Notes: generated by a model from the letters alone, not told the origin. DNA of 8,337 bases from Bacteroidota bacterium (GCA_021812865.1 JAKAMP010000096.1:1-8337); one strand, 5' to 3'; numbered from the stretch's first letter, positions 1-6,303 are shown. Translations and numbers: made by a program.

Positions 1-655
1 AATTCAGATCACCAATATAAGTCCAGCCGCCTCCATTCCACATGGCAACAGCGCCGCCCGTACCCGCAGTGAAAGCGCCTCCACCGACATACAAATGACC
101 ATTTGCATCGGCTGTAAGCACATTCACCCAATGGTCCCAGTTAGTCATATCTAGTTTTGCCCAGCCGGAACCATCCCAGCTATATACATCGGTTGCTCCA
201 CCGGCATAAAGTATGCCACCAGCCATACACATGGTATTGATTGTAATGTTGCCGTCATAACTTCCAATATTGGTCCAGGAAGTTCCATTCCATTTGGCCA
301 CATAATGTTTTCCATTATTATCGGTGAACGCTCCCCCGATGTAAAGGTTGCCATTTGAATCACCACAAATGGAAAAGATCGCATCGTTCACGTTAAGATT
401 TCCTACAGTTGACCAAGTACTTCCGTCCCATTTGGCCACATAATGTTTCCCTGAAATATCGGTGAATAGACCAACCGCATATAAATTTCCCGATTTATCG
501 GCATACATATCGCTTACACCGTTTACATCGAGATTTCCTACCACGCTCCAGCTTGAACCGGAAGTTGTGCTGCTATTGTCCTTACTGCAGCCCATTATAA
601 GCGAGGAAACCATACCCACGAAGGTTATCAGCCTTATCCAGCCAAAGGTTTTCAT
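1..655 (-). CDS. Repeat-rich (beta-propeller-like) lipoprotein, 3' end outside window
   Basis: Partial gene: 218 codons are present with no stop before the left edge. The start used is ATG at 655; an in-frame ATG two codons upstream (661) is equally possible. Residues 1-23 form a lipoprotein signal peptide with a hydrophobic core ending in SLIMGC, so Cys23 is the likely lipidated residue. From about residue 36 the protein is built of four units of roughly 38-46 residues, with the consensus VGNLxVN, then GNLYxGGxFT, then GKHYVAKWNGTSW. Such W-G-S-W and LYxGGxFT repeats are common in surface beta-propeller-like proteins of Bacteroidota. They usually fold as antiparallel blades, but I cannot name the exact family. 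No enzymatic motif is visible. The likely location is an outer-membrane or surface-anchored lipoprotein, and binding or a structural role is only inferred. It has its own promoter candidate and a leader of about 110 bases. Confidence 0.85.
   Translation of the reverse strand, partial: MKTFGWIRLITFVGMVSSLIMGCSKDNSSTTSGSSWSVVGNLDVNGVSDMYADKSGNLYAVGLFTDISGKHYVAKWDGSTWSTVGNLNVNDAIFSICGDSNGNLYIGGAFTDNNGKHYVAKWNGTSWTNIGSYDGNITINTMCMAGGILYAGGATDVYSWDGSGWAKLDMTNWDHWVNVLTADANGHLYVGGGAFTAGTGGAVAMWNGGGWTYIGDLN
284..451 (-). repeat. Tandem coding repeat with 46-codon period in the lipoprotein
   Basis: The DNA at 290-310 and 428-448 is identical over 21 bases, offset by 138 bases (46 codons). It encodes the core of GKHYVAKW(D/N)G in two successive repeat units. 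The flanking bases also resemble each other. Identity at the nucleotide level, including silent positions, suggests recent unit duplication or gene conversion rather than only protein-level conservation. The other two units, encoded nearer the left edge, are more diverged. Confidence 0.8.
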
Positions 656-721
656 GATCATGAATTTTAAATTAATTATTTCACCAAGTGAACTCTTCCT
701 TTCTCATAAAGGATTGAAAAT

Positions 722-738
722 GAGAACCATCGGTTCTC
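722..738 (-). promoter_or_regulatory. Perfect 7-bp inverted repeat in the lipoprotein leader
   Basis: GAGAACC and GGTTCTC are separated by three bases, making a 17-base inverted repeat. It lies about 65 bases upstream of the lipoprotein start and downstream of its candidate promoter, so it would be a hairpin in the leader RNA or an operator in DNA. It is not followed by a T-run on the minus strand, so a simple intrinsic terminator is unlikely. An overlapping alternative stem can form between 736-741 and 761-766. Confidence 0.5.
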
Positions 739-773
739 CTCCCCACTATGTATGTTGCCCGAGGAGTATGTTC

Positions 774-807
774 TAAAAGTAAAAGAATTGGAACTGAATG
801 ACAAAAA
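774..807 (-). promoter_or_regulatory. Candidate Bacteroidota promoter of the repeat lipoprotein
   Basis: Read on the minus strand, TTTTTG (807-802) is followed by a 20-base spacer and TACTTTTA (781-774). This matches the Bacteroides-type pattern TTTG, about 20 bases, TAnnTTTG with one mismatch at the last base. The predicted transcript start is near 767-770, giving a leader of about 110 bases. The region is AT-rich, so a chance match is possible. Confidence 0.45.
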
Positions 808-846
808 GAATGACCAACTTTTGATAAAAAAATCACTTTTGTCCGA

Positions 847-871
847 CAAAAAAACGGAATGATCGTTTTTG
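847..871 (-). terminator. Possible intrinsic terminator after the NamZ-like gene
   Basis: On the minus strand, CAAAAACG, a 7-base loop and CG followed by seven T can form a short AT-dominated hairpin merging into a T-run. It starts about 45 bases beyond the stop of the exo-muramidase gene and lies before the promoter of the next gene. The stem is weak, with only two G-C pairs, and the mirror strand looks similar, so it could act in either direction or not at all. Confidence 0.35.
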
Positions 872-916
872 TTGATTAAGTTATTGAATATCAATTGATA
901 TTTTTTGATTTTCAAA

Positions 917-2086
917 TTATTCAAAATCTTTATAAAGAAGATATTTTTTACGGATGACCTTGAAGTTGGCCAATGGTCCTGCCCAGCTTTTTCTGATGCG
1001 GGTAGCAGACCAGCCTGCAATGATCTGTTCCTTCAAACTGGCCGTCCCTGCAAGGGTATTGAAATAGGAATTGAAGAATGAATCTTTTTGCACCGATCTG
1101 GTGTAAGCAAGAAAAAGCCAGTCGAGTACCAGCTCCCTGTGTTGAACCAGTTCCTTCAAATTCTCGTTCCTGAGGTCCACGCCGCAGCACTCCTGTCCTA
1201 TATGAAGAGGATTCTTGCTCATTCCAGGAATGGAACGGGGCGTATACTGGATTTCGCAAACCGGGAAGCCGGGACACCCGAAAACCTCGAAAGGGAAATC
1301 AGTACCCCTTCCGACATTCATCATGGTGCCTTCGAACAGGCAAACCGAGGGATAGAGCAGAACACTTCTCTGCGAAGGCAGGTTTGGTGAAGGTCTTACA
1401 GGCAGAGAACCATTCCAGGTATGGTCGTAACCCAGGCAGGGAATGACCGTGAGCTGGCAGTGAATCCCCTTTTTCAGCCATCCCTCTCCGTTGATCATCC
1501 GTGCATATTCTCCAATGGTCATGCCATAGACAATGGGAACAGGGTGCAGTCCAACAAACGAACGGTACTTCTTTTCGAGTACCGGCCCGTCAACATAGAA
1601 GCCGTTAGGATTGGGGCGATCGAGCAAGAGAACGGGTATATGCTTTCCCGCGCAGGCTTCCATCACGTAGCTGAGCGTTGAAAGATAGGTAAAGAAGCGT
1701 ACGCCCACGTCCTGGATGTCGAAAACCATCACATCGATCCCTTCCAGGTCTTTGGAAGAAGGTTTGAATTTTTCGCCGTATAGGGAAACAATGGGTATGT
1801 TGGTTTGCGGGTCGGTGGAGGAGCTGAATTCTTCACCGGCATCGGCTGTTCCCCGGAAACCATGTTCCGGTGCAAAGATGCGAACAATGTGAATCCCAGC
1901 CCGTAGCAGACTGTCTACCAGGTGCGTGGTTCCGATTATAGAGGTGGCATTGGCCACAACCGCAACCGACCTTCCCCTCAGCAGGGGAAAATACTGTTCC
2001 GTGCGCGCAGCCCCGGGAACCGGATCCTGTGCGATTATTGAAACCAAGAAAGAAAAGCACAGGCTGAAGACGACTAAAAACCTCAT
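917..2086 (-). CDS. namZ: Exo-beta-N-acetylmuramidase, NamZ/DUF1343 (GH171) family, secreted
   Basis: The product has 389 residues. The family removes MurNAc from the non-reducing end of peptidoglycan fragments, as shown for B. subtilis and Tannerella forsythia NamZ, and serves murein turnover or recycling. Residues 1-19 look like a Sec signal peptide (hydrophobic core, cut after IIA, before QDP), so the enzyme is probably periplasmic. Family landmarks are GRSVAVVANATS (38-49), RIFAPEHGFRG (69-79), VFDIQDVGVRFFTY (121-134), LLLDRPNPNG (153-162), NVGRGTDFPFEVFG (257-270) and the C-terminal KVIRKKYLLYKDF (376-388). The acidic residues in EHGFRG and the DIQD segment are candidates for the active site, but I cannot assign catalysis from sequence alone. 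The frame stays open upstream to 2515, antisense to the permease. I chose the ATG at 2086 because the signal peptide starts there and the divergent gene begins at 2210. The stop is TAA. Confidence 0.9.
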   Translation of the reverse strand: MRFLVVFSLCFSFLVSIIAQDPVPGAARTEQYFPLLRGRSVAVVANATSIIGTTHLVDSLLRAGIHIVRIFAPEHGFRGTADAGEEFSSSTDPQTNIPIVSLYGEKFKPSSKDLEGIDVMVFDIQDVGVRFFTYLSTLSYVMEACAGKHIPVLLLDRPNPNGFYVDGPVLEKKYRSFVGLHPVPIVYGMTIGEYARMINGEGWLKKGIHCQLTVIPCLGYDHTWNGSLPVRPSPNLPSQRSVLLYPSVCLFEGTMMNVGRGTDFPFEVFGCPGFPVCEIQYTPRSIPGMSKNPLHIGQECCGVDLRNENLKELVQHRELVLDWLFLAYTRSVQKDSFFNSYFNTLAGTASLKEQIIAGWSATRIRKSWAGPLANFKVIRKKYLLYKDFE

Positions 2087-2107
2087 TTGACGGATGATTG
2101 TGGCATA

Positions 2108-2138
2108 TAAAAATAACACAATTCTCCAATACATACAG
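2108..2138 (-). promoter_or_regulatory. Weak candidate promoter of the NamZ-like gene
   Basis: On the minus strand, CTG (2138-2136), a 20-base spacer and TATTTTTA (2115-2108) give a near-match to the TTG, about 20 bases, TAnnTTTG pattern, with one mismatch in each element. It would start transcription about 17 bases upstream of the ATG at 2086. The position fits well, but the match is imperfect. Confidence 0.3.
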
Positions 2139-2159
2139 GATAACTTTCCGACGGGGAGG

Positions 2160-2190
2160 TTGTGAGTTAGGTAAAATTCGTGTAGGTTTG
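2160..2190 (+). promoter_or_regulatory. Strong candidate Bacteroidota promoter of the FtsX-like permease
   Basis: TTG (2160-2162), a 20-base spacer and TAGGTTTG (2183-2190) fit the TAnnTTTG -7 element perfectly, with a good -33 spacing. The predicted start of transcription is near 2194-2197, leaving a leader of only about 15 bases before the TTG start codon at 2210. It stands back to back with the weaker promoter candidate of the NamZ-like gene. Confidence 0.6.
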
Positions 2191-2209
2191 CGGTACACAC
2201 ACTTGAACA

Positions 2210-3454
2210 TTGAACACCGAGTATTTCATTGCACGAAGGCTGATCAGCGATAAGGAAAGCAGCCGGCAACTCTCCCGGTCGATTGTAAAGATTGCTGTAT
2301 TTGGCATTTCCCTTGGACTGGCGGTGATGATTGTGACCATCGCTGTGGTAACAGCTTTCAAGCAGGAAATCCGTAACAAAGTAATCGGCTTTGGGGCAGC
2401 CATCCAGATCGTGAATTTCGATTCGAACATCTCCTACGAAACCCAGCCGGTGAACAAAAATCAGAAATTTCTTCCCAAACTGGCCCGAATACCCGGAATA
2501 ACCCATGTGCAGCAATTTGCAACCAAACCGGGCATCATCAAAGCCAACAGCGAGATACAGGGTATTGTACTGAAAGGGGTGGCTCCCGATTTCGACTGGT
2601 CGTTCTTTGCCTCAAACCTCAAAGAAGGAAAGATTTTCAGCGTAAACGATTCGACCACCTCCACCAGCATCCTGCTTTCAGTTAAAACAGCATCGCTCCT
2701 TCATCTGAAAACCGGCGACGATCTGATCATGTACTTTGTACAGGACCCACCCCGCATGAGAAAATTCAGGATTTCGGGATTATTCGAAACAGGCCTCGAG
2801 GAATTCGATAAAACATTTGCCCTGGCCGATATCAGGCAGATACAGCGGTTGAATAACTGGGGACAGGATTCCATCAGCGGGTTTGAAATTTTCATTAACG
2901 ATTTCGACAGGCTGGACGATCTCACCTACCAGGTAAAAAATGTGGCCGGGTACCAGATCGATAAAAACGGTGAATCCCTGAGAATTGAAAACATTTACCA
3001 GAAGTATCCGCAGATATTCGACTGGCTGAACCTCTTCAATATGAATGTCACCATCATCATTGTACTGATGCTCGCCGTAGCAGGCATCAACATGATTTCG
3101 GGACTCCTGGTACTTATTCTAGAGCGTACCAACATGATCGGTATTCTGAAGGCCCTGGGTACCAGCAATGTGAATGTGCGAAAGATATTTCTCTATATGA
3201 GCGGGTTCCTTGTTCTCCGTGGATTGTTATGGGGCAACCTCATCGGGCTGGCCATTTGTTTTGTGCAGTACTATTTCCATATACTGAAACTCGACCCAAG
3301 CGCTTATTTCCTTTCCACTGTACCTATCAATTTTGAATGGTTCTATTTCCTGCTGCTGAATATAGGCACCATGCTTACCGTACTGGTTATCTTGCTGCTC
3401 CCCTCCTATATCATCGCGAAGATCAGTCCGGAAAAAACGATTCGCTTTAATTGA
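2210..3454 (+). CDS. LolC/LolE-type ABC transporter permease (FtsX fold)
   Basis: The product has 414 residues, the usual size for a four-helix MacB/LolC/LolE permease. The N-terminus MNTEYFIARRL and the first membrane helix (about 26-50) match the family. A periplasmic MacB-like domain follows (about 51-270), then three helices at about 278-304, 328-355 and 375-402. ERTNMIGILKALG (305-317) is the conserved cytoplasmic segment that contacts the ATPase. Homologues extract lipoproteins from the inner membrane or export other envelope substrates; the substrate here is not visible. The start codon is TTG: an in-frame TGA at 2204-2206 closes the frame just upstream, and no ATG fits the conserved N-terminus. 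No ATPase (LolD-like) gene is in the window, so the partner must be encoded elsewhere. The gene stands alone on its strand, divergent from the NamZ-like gene and convergent with the coiled-coil gene. Confidence 0.88.
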   Translation: MNTEYFIARRLISDKESSRQLSRSIVKIAVFGISLGLAVMIVTIAVVTAFKQEIRNKVIGFGAAIQIVNFDSNISYETQPVNKNQKFLPKLARIPGITHVQQFATKPGIIKANSEIQGIVLKGVAPDFDWSFFASNLKEGKIFSVNDSTTSTSILLSVKTASLLHLKTGDDLIMYFVQDPPRMRKFRISGLFETGLEEFDKTFALADIRQIQRLNNWGQDSISGFEIFINDFDRLDDLTYQVKNVAGYQIDKNGESLRIENIYQKYPQIFDWLNLFNMNVTIIIVLMLAVAGINMISGLLVLILERTNMIGILKALGTSNVNVRKIFLYMSGFLVLRGLLWGNLIGLAICFVQYYFHILKLDPSAYFLSTVPINFEWFYFLLLNIGTMLTVLVILLLPSYIIAKISPEKTIRFN

Positions 3455-3464
3455 ATATTCAAAC

Positions 3465-3527
3465 TTCCGGTGAGGATATTTCCCTGACCGTCCGCTAAAA
3501 GGACATTGAAATTGCTACCATCCGGAA
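3465..3527. terminator. Convergent gap with inverted repeats, possible bidirectional terminator
   Basis: The 74-base gap between two converging genes contains TTCCGG (3465-3470) and its complement CCGGAA (3522-3527), extendable with flanking AAA/TTT through one bulge. Inside it is a smaller GTCC/GGAC stem (3490-3493 with 3501-3504). There is only a short T-run, so this is a weak terminator candidate. Confidence 0.25.
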
Positions 3528-3528
3528 T

Positions 3529-4065
3529 TTACCTTTTAAGCTCGGCAAGCCTCTGTTCCAATGCAGCAAGCTTGTCCAGCATTTCTTTTTCGAGTTTCTT
3601 CACCGCCAGTTCCATGGCTTCCTTGTCATTCATCATTTTTGCATCCATGGATTCCTTCATCCTGACCAGTTTTCCGTTCTGGCTGTAATAAATAAGCATC
3701 ATGAGCGCAATCCACGCAATGATGCTGGTCCACAGCACAAGACGAACTGTGTTCAGCCTGGCGTTCATGGCATCCTGTTTTTGAGAAAGGGCATCATTCA
3801 TTCCTTTTGACTGAACCTGTAAGGAATCCATATCCGCTTTAACCTGACTCAATGCATCCTCCGATTTTTTAAAACCATCGGCCATATCCTTTTTCAAGGC
3901 ATTCATTTCTTTGGAGCATTTGGAAATACTGTATTTCATCTGCTTGTCAGTTTTCTTCATCTGGTCAATCTCACTCTGCAGATCGGTTTGTGCCTGAGTG
4001 TATGCAATCACAGGCAAAAAGAGGAAAATAAGCATACTCAGAAAGTAAGAAATATAGGTTTTCAT
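3529..4065 (-). CDS. Small envelope protein: signal peptide, coiled coil, one membrane helix, coiled coil
   Basis: I do not recognise a named family. The product has 178 residues from the ATG at 4065. Residues 1-25 form a signal peptide-like segment (hydrophobic YFLSMLIFLFLPVIAYTQA). Residues 28-107 are rich in K, E, D, Q, M and S with heptad-like spacing and no Pro, indicating a long helix or coiled coil. Residues 108-127 (VLWTSIIAWIALMMLIYY) form a membrane helix. Residues 132-178 form a second charged helix ending EKEMLDKLAALEQRLAELKR. The basic residues just after the helix (K132, R135, K137) suggest that the C-terminal coil is cytoplasmic and the first coil periplasmic. A tethering, scaffold or oligomerisation role is plausible but is only an inference. 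A GTG eight codons upstream (4089) would extend the frame, but it would spoil the signal peptide and sits almost at the predicted transcript start. There is a TAA stop. Confidence 0.75.
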   Translation of the reverse strand: MKTYISYFLSMLIFLFLPVIAYTQAQTDLQSEIDQMKKTDKQMKYSISKCSKEMNALKKDMADGFKKSEDALSQVKADMDSLQVQSKGMNDALSQKQDAMNARLNTVRLVLWTSIIAWIALMMLIYYSQNGKLVRMKESMDAKMMNDKEAMELAVKKLEKEMLDKLAALEQRLAELKR

Positions 4066-4097
4066 AGCCAGAAGGATTAAGTTATGCACATTTTACT

Positions 4098-4128
4098 TAA
4101 AATTACGAAAACCATCAGGCGAAGTCAA
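4098..4128 (-). promoter_or_regulatory. Candidate promoter of the coiled-coil membrane protein
   Basis: On the minus strand, TTG (4128-4126), a 20-base spacer and TAATTTTA (4105-4098) match the -33/-7 pattern with one mismatch at the last base. Transcription would start near 4092, about 27 bases before the ATG at 4065. This supports that ATG over the GTG at 4089. Confidence 0.5.
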
Positions 4129-4143
4129 GCACGAAAAGGAGTT

Positions 4144-4177
4144 TTGGAACATCATTCAGGCAAAATGGCTAATTTTG
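4144..4177 (+). promoter_or_regulatory. Candidate promoter of the Nudix gene, implying a leaderless start
   Basis: TAATTTTG (4170-4177) is a perfect TAnnTTTG element. The nearest upstream TTG (4144-4146, inside GTTTTGG) is 23 bases away, longer than the 20 seen for the other candidates here. If active, transcription would begin around 4181-4184, at the ATG at 4183, giving a leaderless mRNA. The two upstream ATGs (4084 and 4165) would then not be transcribed from it. Confidence 0.4.
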
Positions 4178-4182
4178 TGATC

Positions 4183-4815
4183 ATGATCGAGGCTGAAGAA
4201 TTGTATTCGATCCTGCAGCGATGCATGGGTAATCCGCTTCCGGGTAAGCAGGCGCAGATGTCCATGCTTCCGGAAGGAAGAAGCCTGGAACCTTCAACAG
4301 GCAGTCCGCGTCTGGCTGCTGTTTTATTGCTGCTCTACCCTAAAAATAACCAATGGCATACCGTTTTCATTAAAAGGAATGAGTATCCGGGGCATCACAG
4401 CGGGCAAGTGAGTTTTCCGGGAGGAAAACGCGATGGCAACGACAAAGACATGGCAGGCACGGCCCTAAGGGAAGCGAAAGAAGAGACAGGCATTGACGAA
4501 TCGGAGATCAGGCTGGCGGGACCCTTATCGCCCCTGCATATTCCTGTAAGTGGCTTTCATGTGCATCCTTTTGTGGGAATGCTGTTCAATACGCCATGTT
4601 TCAGTCCCGATTCCACAGAGGTGCAGTACCTTATTGAAACGCCTGTCCGCAACTTGCTGAATCCTGCAACACGCAGGGTAACCACCATGGTGATCAGGGG
4701 AAATGAAGTAAGAGTGCCCTTTTACCAGGTAAAGGGTGAAACGGTCTGGGGCGCCACTGCCATGATTCTTGCCGAGTTCCTGTCCCTGTGCAGTCAGATT
4801 ACTTCTGTGCTATGA
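4183..4815 (+). CDS. Nudix hydrolase, CoA pyrophosphatase-like (NUDT7/UPF0035 type)
   Basis: The product has 210 residues from the ATG at 4183. CoA pyrophosphatases split coenzyme A or its derivatives into 3',5'-ADP and 4'-phosphopantetheine in the cytoplasm. The CoA-type signature precedes the Nudix box: VFIKRNEYPGHHSGQVSFPGG (61-81, with K64-R65 and H72-S-G-Q). The Nudix box itself is GGKRDGN with TALREAKEETGI (80-104), where the REAKEE residues bind divalent metal. The N-terminus carries the family's LPGKQAQMSMLPEGR (19-33). The frame extends upstream to ATGs at 4165 and 4084. I prefer 4183 because family members have a short N-terminal helix before LPG and because of the -7 element at 4170-4177. 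The alternative at 4165 remains possible. The gene ends in TGA inside the end of the convergent transglycosylase gene. Substrate specificity is assigned by family only. Confidence 0.85.
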   Translation: MIEAEELYSILQRCMGNPLPGKQAQMSMLPEGRSLEPSTGSPRLAAVLLLLYPKNNQWHTVFIKRNEYPGHHSGQVSFPGGKRDGNDKDMAGTALREAKEETGIDESEIRLAGPLSPLHIPVSGFHVHPFVGMLFNTPCFSPDSTEVQYLIETPVRNLLNPATRRVTTMVIRGNEVRVPFYQVKGETVWGATAMILAEFLSLCSQITSVL

Positions 4816-6244
4816 TCTTTTTGTAATGCTCGTATCGATCGAGAATTTCATTTACATAATTAACGGCCAGATCTCCCCTGCAATAGCCGAATTCAACCAC
4901 AGGGTCGTGATACACTGCCGGATCGGACTTTTGTTTCATGTAGATGTCAACGTTCTTGTCCCATATATACGGGTTTTTCCCATTTTTTGAAGCCAGACGC
5001 TGGGCGTCATCCACATGTCCAATTCCCATGTTGTAGGCGGCAAGTACAAATTTAATCCTCTGGTCCTTGTCGCCAATGGTTTTTGCATAGCGTTCATCGA
5101 GGTATTTCAGAACCTTCATGCCAGCCCTGATGTTATCGGCCGGGGAGGTAATATGGTCTATGCCGTACATTTCGGCTGTTGAAGGAAGGAGTTGCATCAG
5201 GCCATAGGCTCCGAGCCAGGATTTGGCCGTTGGATTGAAGCGCGATTCCTGGTAAATGATGGAGGCCACCAGTCGCCAGTCCCAGCCACTCTCCTTGCAG
5301 TATTTCTTGATCAGCGCATCGTAATCGGAGATTTTTCCAGTACGTCCTGCATTGTAATCACTGTTGAATATATAAGAAGTGCGTTCGTCGCGGAAATATT
5401 TTGCATAAAGCAGTGCATACTCCGTGCTTTTCATGTAGGTGAAAAGCCACTTGTTGGTTTCTGCCAGCAGGGCTTTCGAATTACTGTTCACGGCCCAGGC
5501 AAGGTTCTGGGGGAAGCTCAGGGCTGTGCTAATATCAAGGTCTGGATTATAGGTTTGACTGACCATGGCTGCATTTTCGTCACAGACCGTATAATCAATA
5601 ACGCCGCCAGCTACCATGCTGATGAGCTGTTCAGCATCTTCAGGCACGGAAATAATGTTGAGACTGTCGCCTATTTCTTCTGCCAGGTTGTGCATGCGCC
5701 GTTCATAGGCAGATCCTTTCTGCACGTATATGGCAACATGGGTGGTAGCGAGGTCTATGGGATTTCTTATCAGCAGGGCATCGACATCGTCGGCAGTGAG
5801 ATTTCGCCAATTCATGGGTTTACGCTGTATAAGCACCTGGCGGGTCTGCATCATGGGCATGGTAAAAGCCACATGCTTTTTCCTGTCGTTGGTAACTGTA
5901 AGGTTGATGGCTATCAGGTCGCTCTCTCCATCGTTCAGGCTCTTAAAGGCATCACTAAGGCTGTTGGCAACCACAAGATCGATTTTTACACCCAGGTAGT
6001 TCGCGAAGGCCTGCAGCATGTCGTACTGATAACCCATGGGTTCGCCCCGGTAGATAAAATAATTGATTGAATTGTTATCGGTAACCGCTACCAGTTTCCC
6101 GCTTTTTCTGATTTCATCCAAATTCCGGGGAGTGGCACTGCCTCTGCCTTCCTGGCGGCTGCATGTATTGCCTATTACAAGGATCAGTACAAGCAAGATG
6201 ATCCTGACAATTTTATTAAAAAGATTATTCCTGTTTAACTTCAC
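4799..6244 (-). CDS. mltF: MltF-like membrane-bound lytic murein transglycosylase (lipoprotein)
   Basis: The product has 481 residues. Lytic transglycosylases cut the MurNAc-GlcNAc bond of peptidoglycan and leave 1,6-anhydro-MurNAc ends. Residues 1-27 form a signal segment with the hydrophobic run IVRIILLVLILVIG and Cys28 (GNTC), a loose lipobox suggesting a lipoprotein. Residues about 38-290 are a periplasmic solute-binding-like domain (LVAVTDNNSINYFIYRGEP, GYQYDMLQAFANYLGV, ESDLIAINLTVT), as in MltF. Residues about 305-475 are the SLT domain, with catalytic Glu333 in IIYQESRFNP, GAYGLMQLLPSTA (345-357) and AAYNMGIGHV (402-411). Length and domain order are normal for MltF. The start is GTG at 6244: a stop lies four codons upstream (TAA at 6254-6256) and there is no ATG before the signal peptide. 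It lies 59 bases downstream of the porin gene with no clear terminator or promoter between them, so co-transcription is likely. Its 3' end overlaps the Nudix gene by 17 bases. Confidence 0.92.
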   Translation of the reverse strand: MKLNRNNLFNKIVRIILLVLILVIGNTCSRQEGRGSATPRNLDEIRKSGKLVAVTDNNSINYFIYRGEPMGYQYDMLQAFANYLGVKIDLVVANSLSDAFKSLNDGESDLIAINLTVTNDRKKHVAFTMPMMQTRQVLIQRKPMNWRNLTADDVDALLIRNPIDLATTHVAIYVQKGSAYERRMHNLAEEIGDSLNIISVPEDAEQLISMVAGGVIDYTVCDENAAMVSQTYNPDLDISTALSFPQNLAWAVNSNSKALLAETNKWLFTYMKSTEYALLYAKYFRDERTSYIFNSDYNAGRTGKISDYDALIKKYCKESGWDWRLVASIIYQESRFNPTAKSWLGAYGLMQLLPSTAEMYGIDHITSPADNIRAGMKVLKYLDERYAKTIGDKDQRIKFVLAAYNMGIGHVDDAQRLASKNGKNPYIWDKNVDIYMKQKSDPAVYHDPVVEFGYCRGDLAVNYVNEILDRYEHYKKIIAQK

Positions 6245-6303
6245 GCGAAAAATTTAAGTGATACATTAAAAACATCTGTAAAGGCTTAATGTTCAGCAGG
6301 CAT
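6245..6303 (-). other. Short intergenic gap within the porin-mltF unit
   Basis: These 59 bases hold no terminator-like hairpin with a T-run. The only -7-like match, TAAATTTT at 6256-6249 on the minus strand, has no TTG at a suitable distance and would put the transcript start on the GTG itself. I therefore take the two genes as one transcriptional unit with no strong internal promoter. Confidence 0.4.

Noticed and set aside
462..776. Plus-strand open frame of 104 codons
   Set aside because: It is antisense to the lipoprotein start and its leader, and the product has no protein-like pattern.
887..902. Perfect 16-base palindrome AATATCAATTGATATT
   Set aside because: It is almost entirely A/T, has no loop in RNA unless the centre opens, and lies in AT-rich DNA where such palindromes arise easily. 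It has no T-run on the strand that would need a terminator.
676..1020. Minus-strand open frame of 114 codons spanning the AT-rich gap
   Set aside because: It overlaps the 3' end of the NamZ gene in another frame, and its product is low-complexity K/N/F/S-rich sequence from AT-rich DNA.
2087..2515. Upstream extension of the NamZ frame to a 532-residue protein
   Set aside because: The extension lies antisense to the conserved start of the permease, crosses the divergent promoter region, and precedes a proper signal peptide starting at 2086.
4066..4089. GTG start eight codons upstream for the coiled-coil protein
   Set aside because: It sits almost at the predicted transcript start and adds a non-typical N-terminus before a good signal peptide at the ATG 4065.
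5192..6070. Plus-strand open frame of 292 codons
   Set aside because: It is wholly antisense to the well-supported MltF gene. Its product shows no recognisable motif and looks like a reverse-strand shadow.
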